From positions 62,001 to 126,000 of the forward strand of contig JAAELQ010000116.1 in the NCBI GenBank assembly GCA_024226515.1: a stretch of 64,000 nt of DNA, given 5' to 3'. Under the pieces are notes generated by a model that ran no database searches, was not told the origin of the DNA, and saw only the letters and a program-made list of their open reading frames with translations. The DNA is from a bacterium. Its GTDB lineage: Bacteria > Acidobacteriota > Polarisedimenticolia > Polarisedimenticolales > Polarisedimenticolaceae. The position numbers and the translations under genes were made by a program. Below, in pieces: positions 63,380-64,000 of the stretch. Position 1 is the stretch's first letter; the number at the start of each line of letters is the position of its first letter.

Positions 63380-64000
<621 letters not shown>

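Overview
The window is very GC-rich, densely packed bacterial chromosome. The gene content points to an Acidobacteriota-like or related deep-branching, TonB/outer-membrane (diderm) bacterium: a VWFA-related-domain protein, an ECF-type sigma factor of the Acidobacteria/Planctomycetes type, a TolB-propeller/amidohydrolase fusion, a large BNR/VPS10-like propeller protein, a TonB receptor with an N-terminal carboxypeptidase-regulatory-like domain, and secreted proteins with thrombospondin type 3 (TSP3) Ca-binding repeats. The phylum is an inference from families; no rRNA or marker gene is present. I recognised no tRNA, rRNA, CRISPR array, IS element or phage gene, and no gene-free stretch exceeds about 300 bases.

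Layout. 1-6007 (minus): a secreted TSP3/NHL/beta-helix protein running off the left edge, preceded by a coupled pair of membrane proteins (one HTTM-like). 6101-13003: BNR propeller, PQQ-like propeller and TonB receptor. 13073-20309: AlkA-like glycosylase, two small lipoproteins, a serine beta-lactamase-family hydrolase, a YciI protein and the TolB-amidohydrolase. 20375-26921 (minus): a complete CusCBA-type metal efflux operon led by a Cys-rich exported protein. 26988-34480: EamA transporter, ECF sigma, VWFA-related protein, TPR lipoprotein, MOSC protein, a sigma-70 factor that lacks region 4, and a TPR protein. 34482-43106 (minus): a 2874-residue subtilisin-like protease with TSP3 repeats. 43194-43901: a VapBC-like toxin-antitoxin module with an AT-rich palindromic promoter. 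43949-52252: Cys-rich secreted protein, divergent Nramp transporter, ATP-grasp ligase, BlaR1/BlaI-type pair with a visible operator, metallophosphoesterase, and an RseP-like protease with extra PDZ-like repeats. 52343-64000: second ATP-grasp protein, small exported and SEL1 proteins, DUF3482/DUF2868 pair with a methyltransferase, stand-alone MshEN protein, GT-C glycosyltransferase, a secreted pentein-fold (agmatine/peptidylarginine deiminase-like) protein, and a partial GCS2-type ligase.

Three genome-scale patterns stand out. (1) Many genes that begin a transcription unit have no Shine-Dalgarno sequence but carry a TAnnnT -10-like hexamer 6-13 nt before the start codon, which predicts many leaderless mRNAs. 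(2) Convergent genes nearly touch or overlap (gaps of -22 to +4 bp); the three wider convergent gaps each hold a strong hairpin or palindrome. (3) A long palindrome with the core GGGGTCAGACTGTGCAT occurs twice, with a degenerate half-copy near 63313. The observations I find most worth testing are the secreted pentein, the region-4-less sigma factor, the BlaI operator with a coiled-coil BlaR1 variant, and the leaderless promoter pattern.
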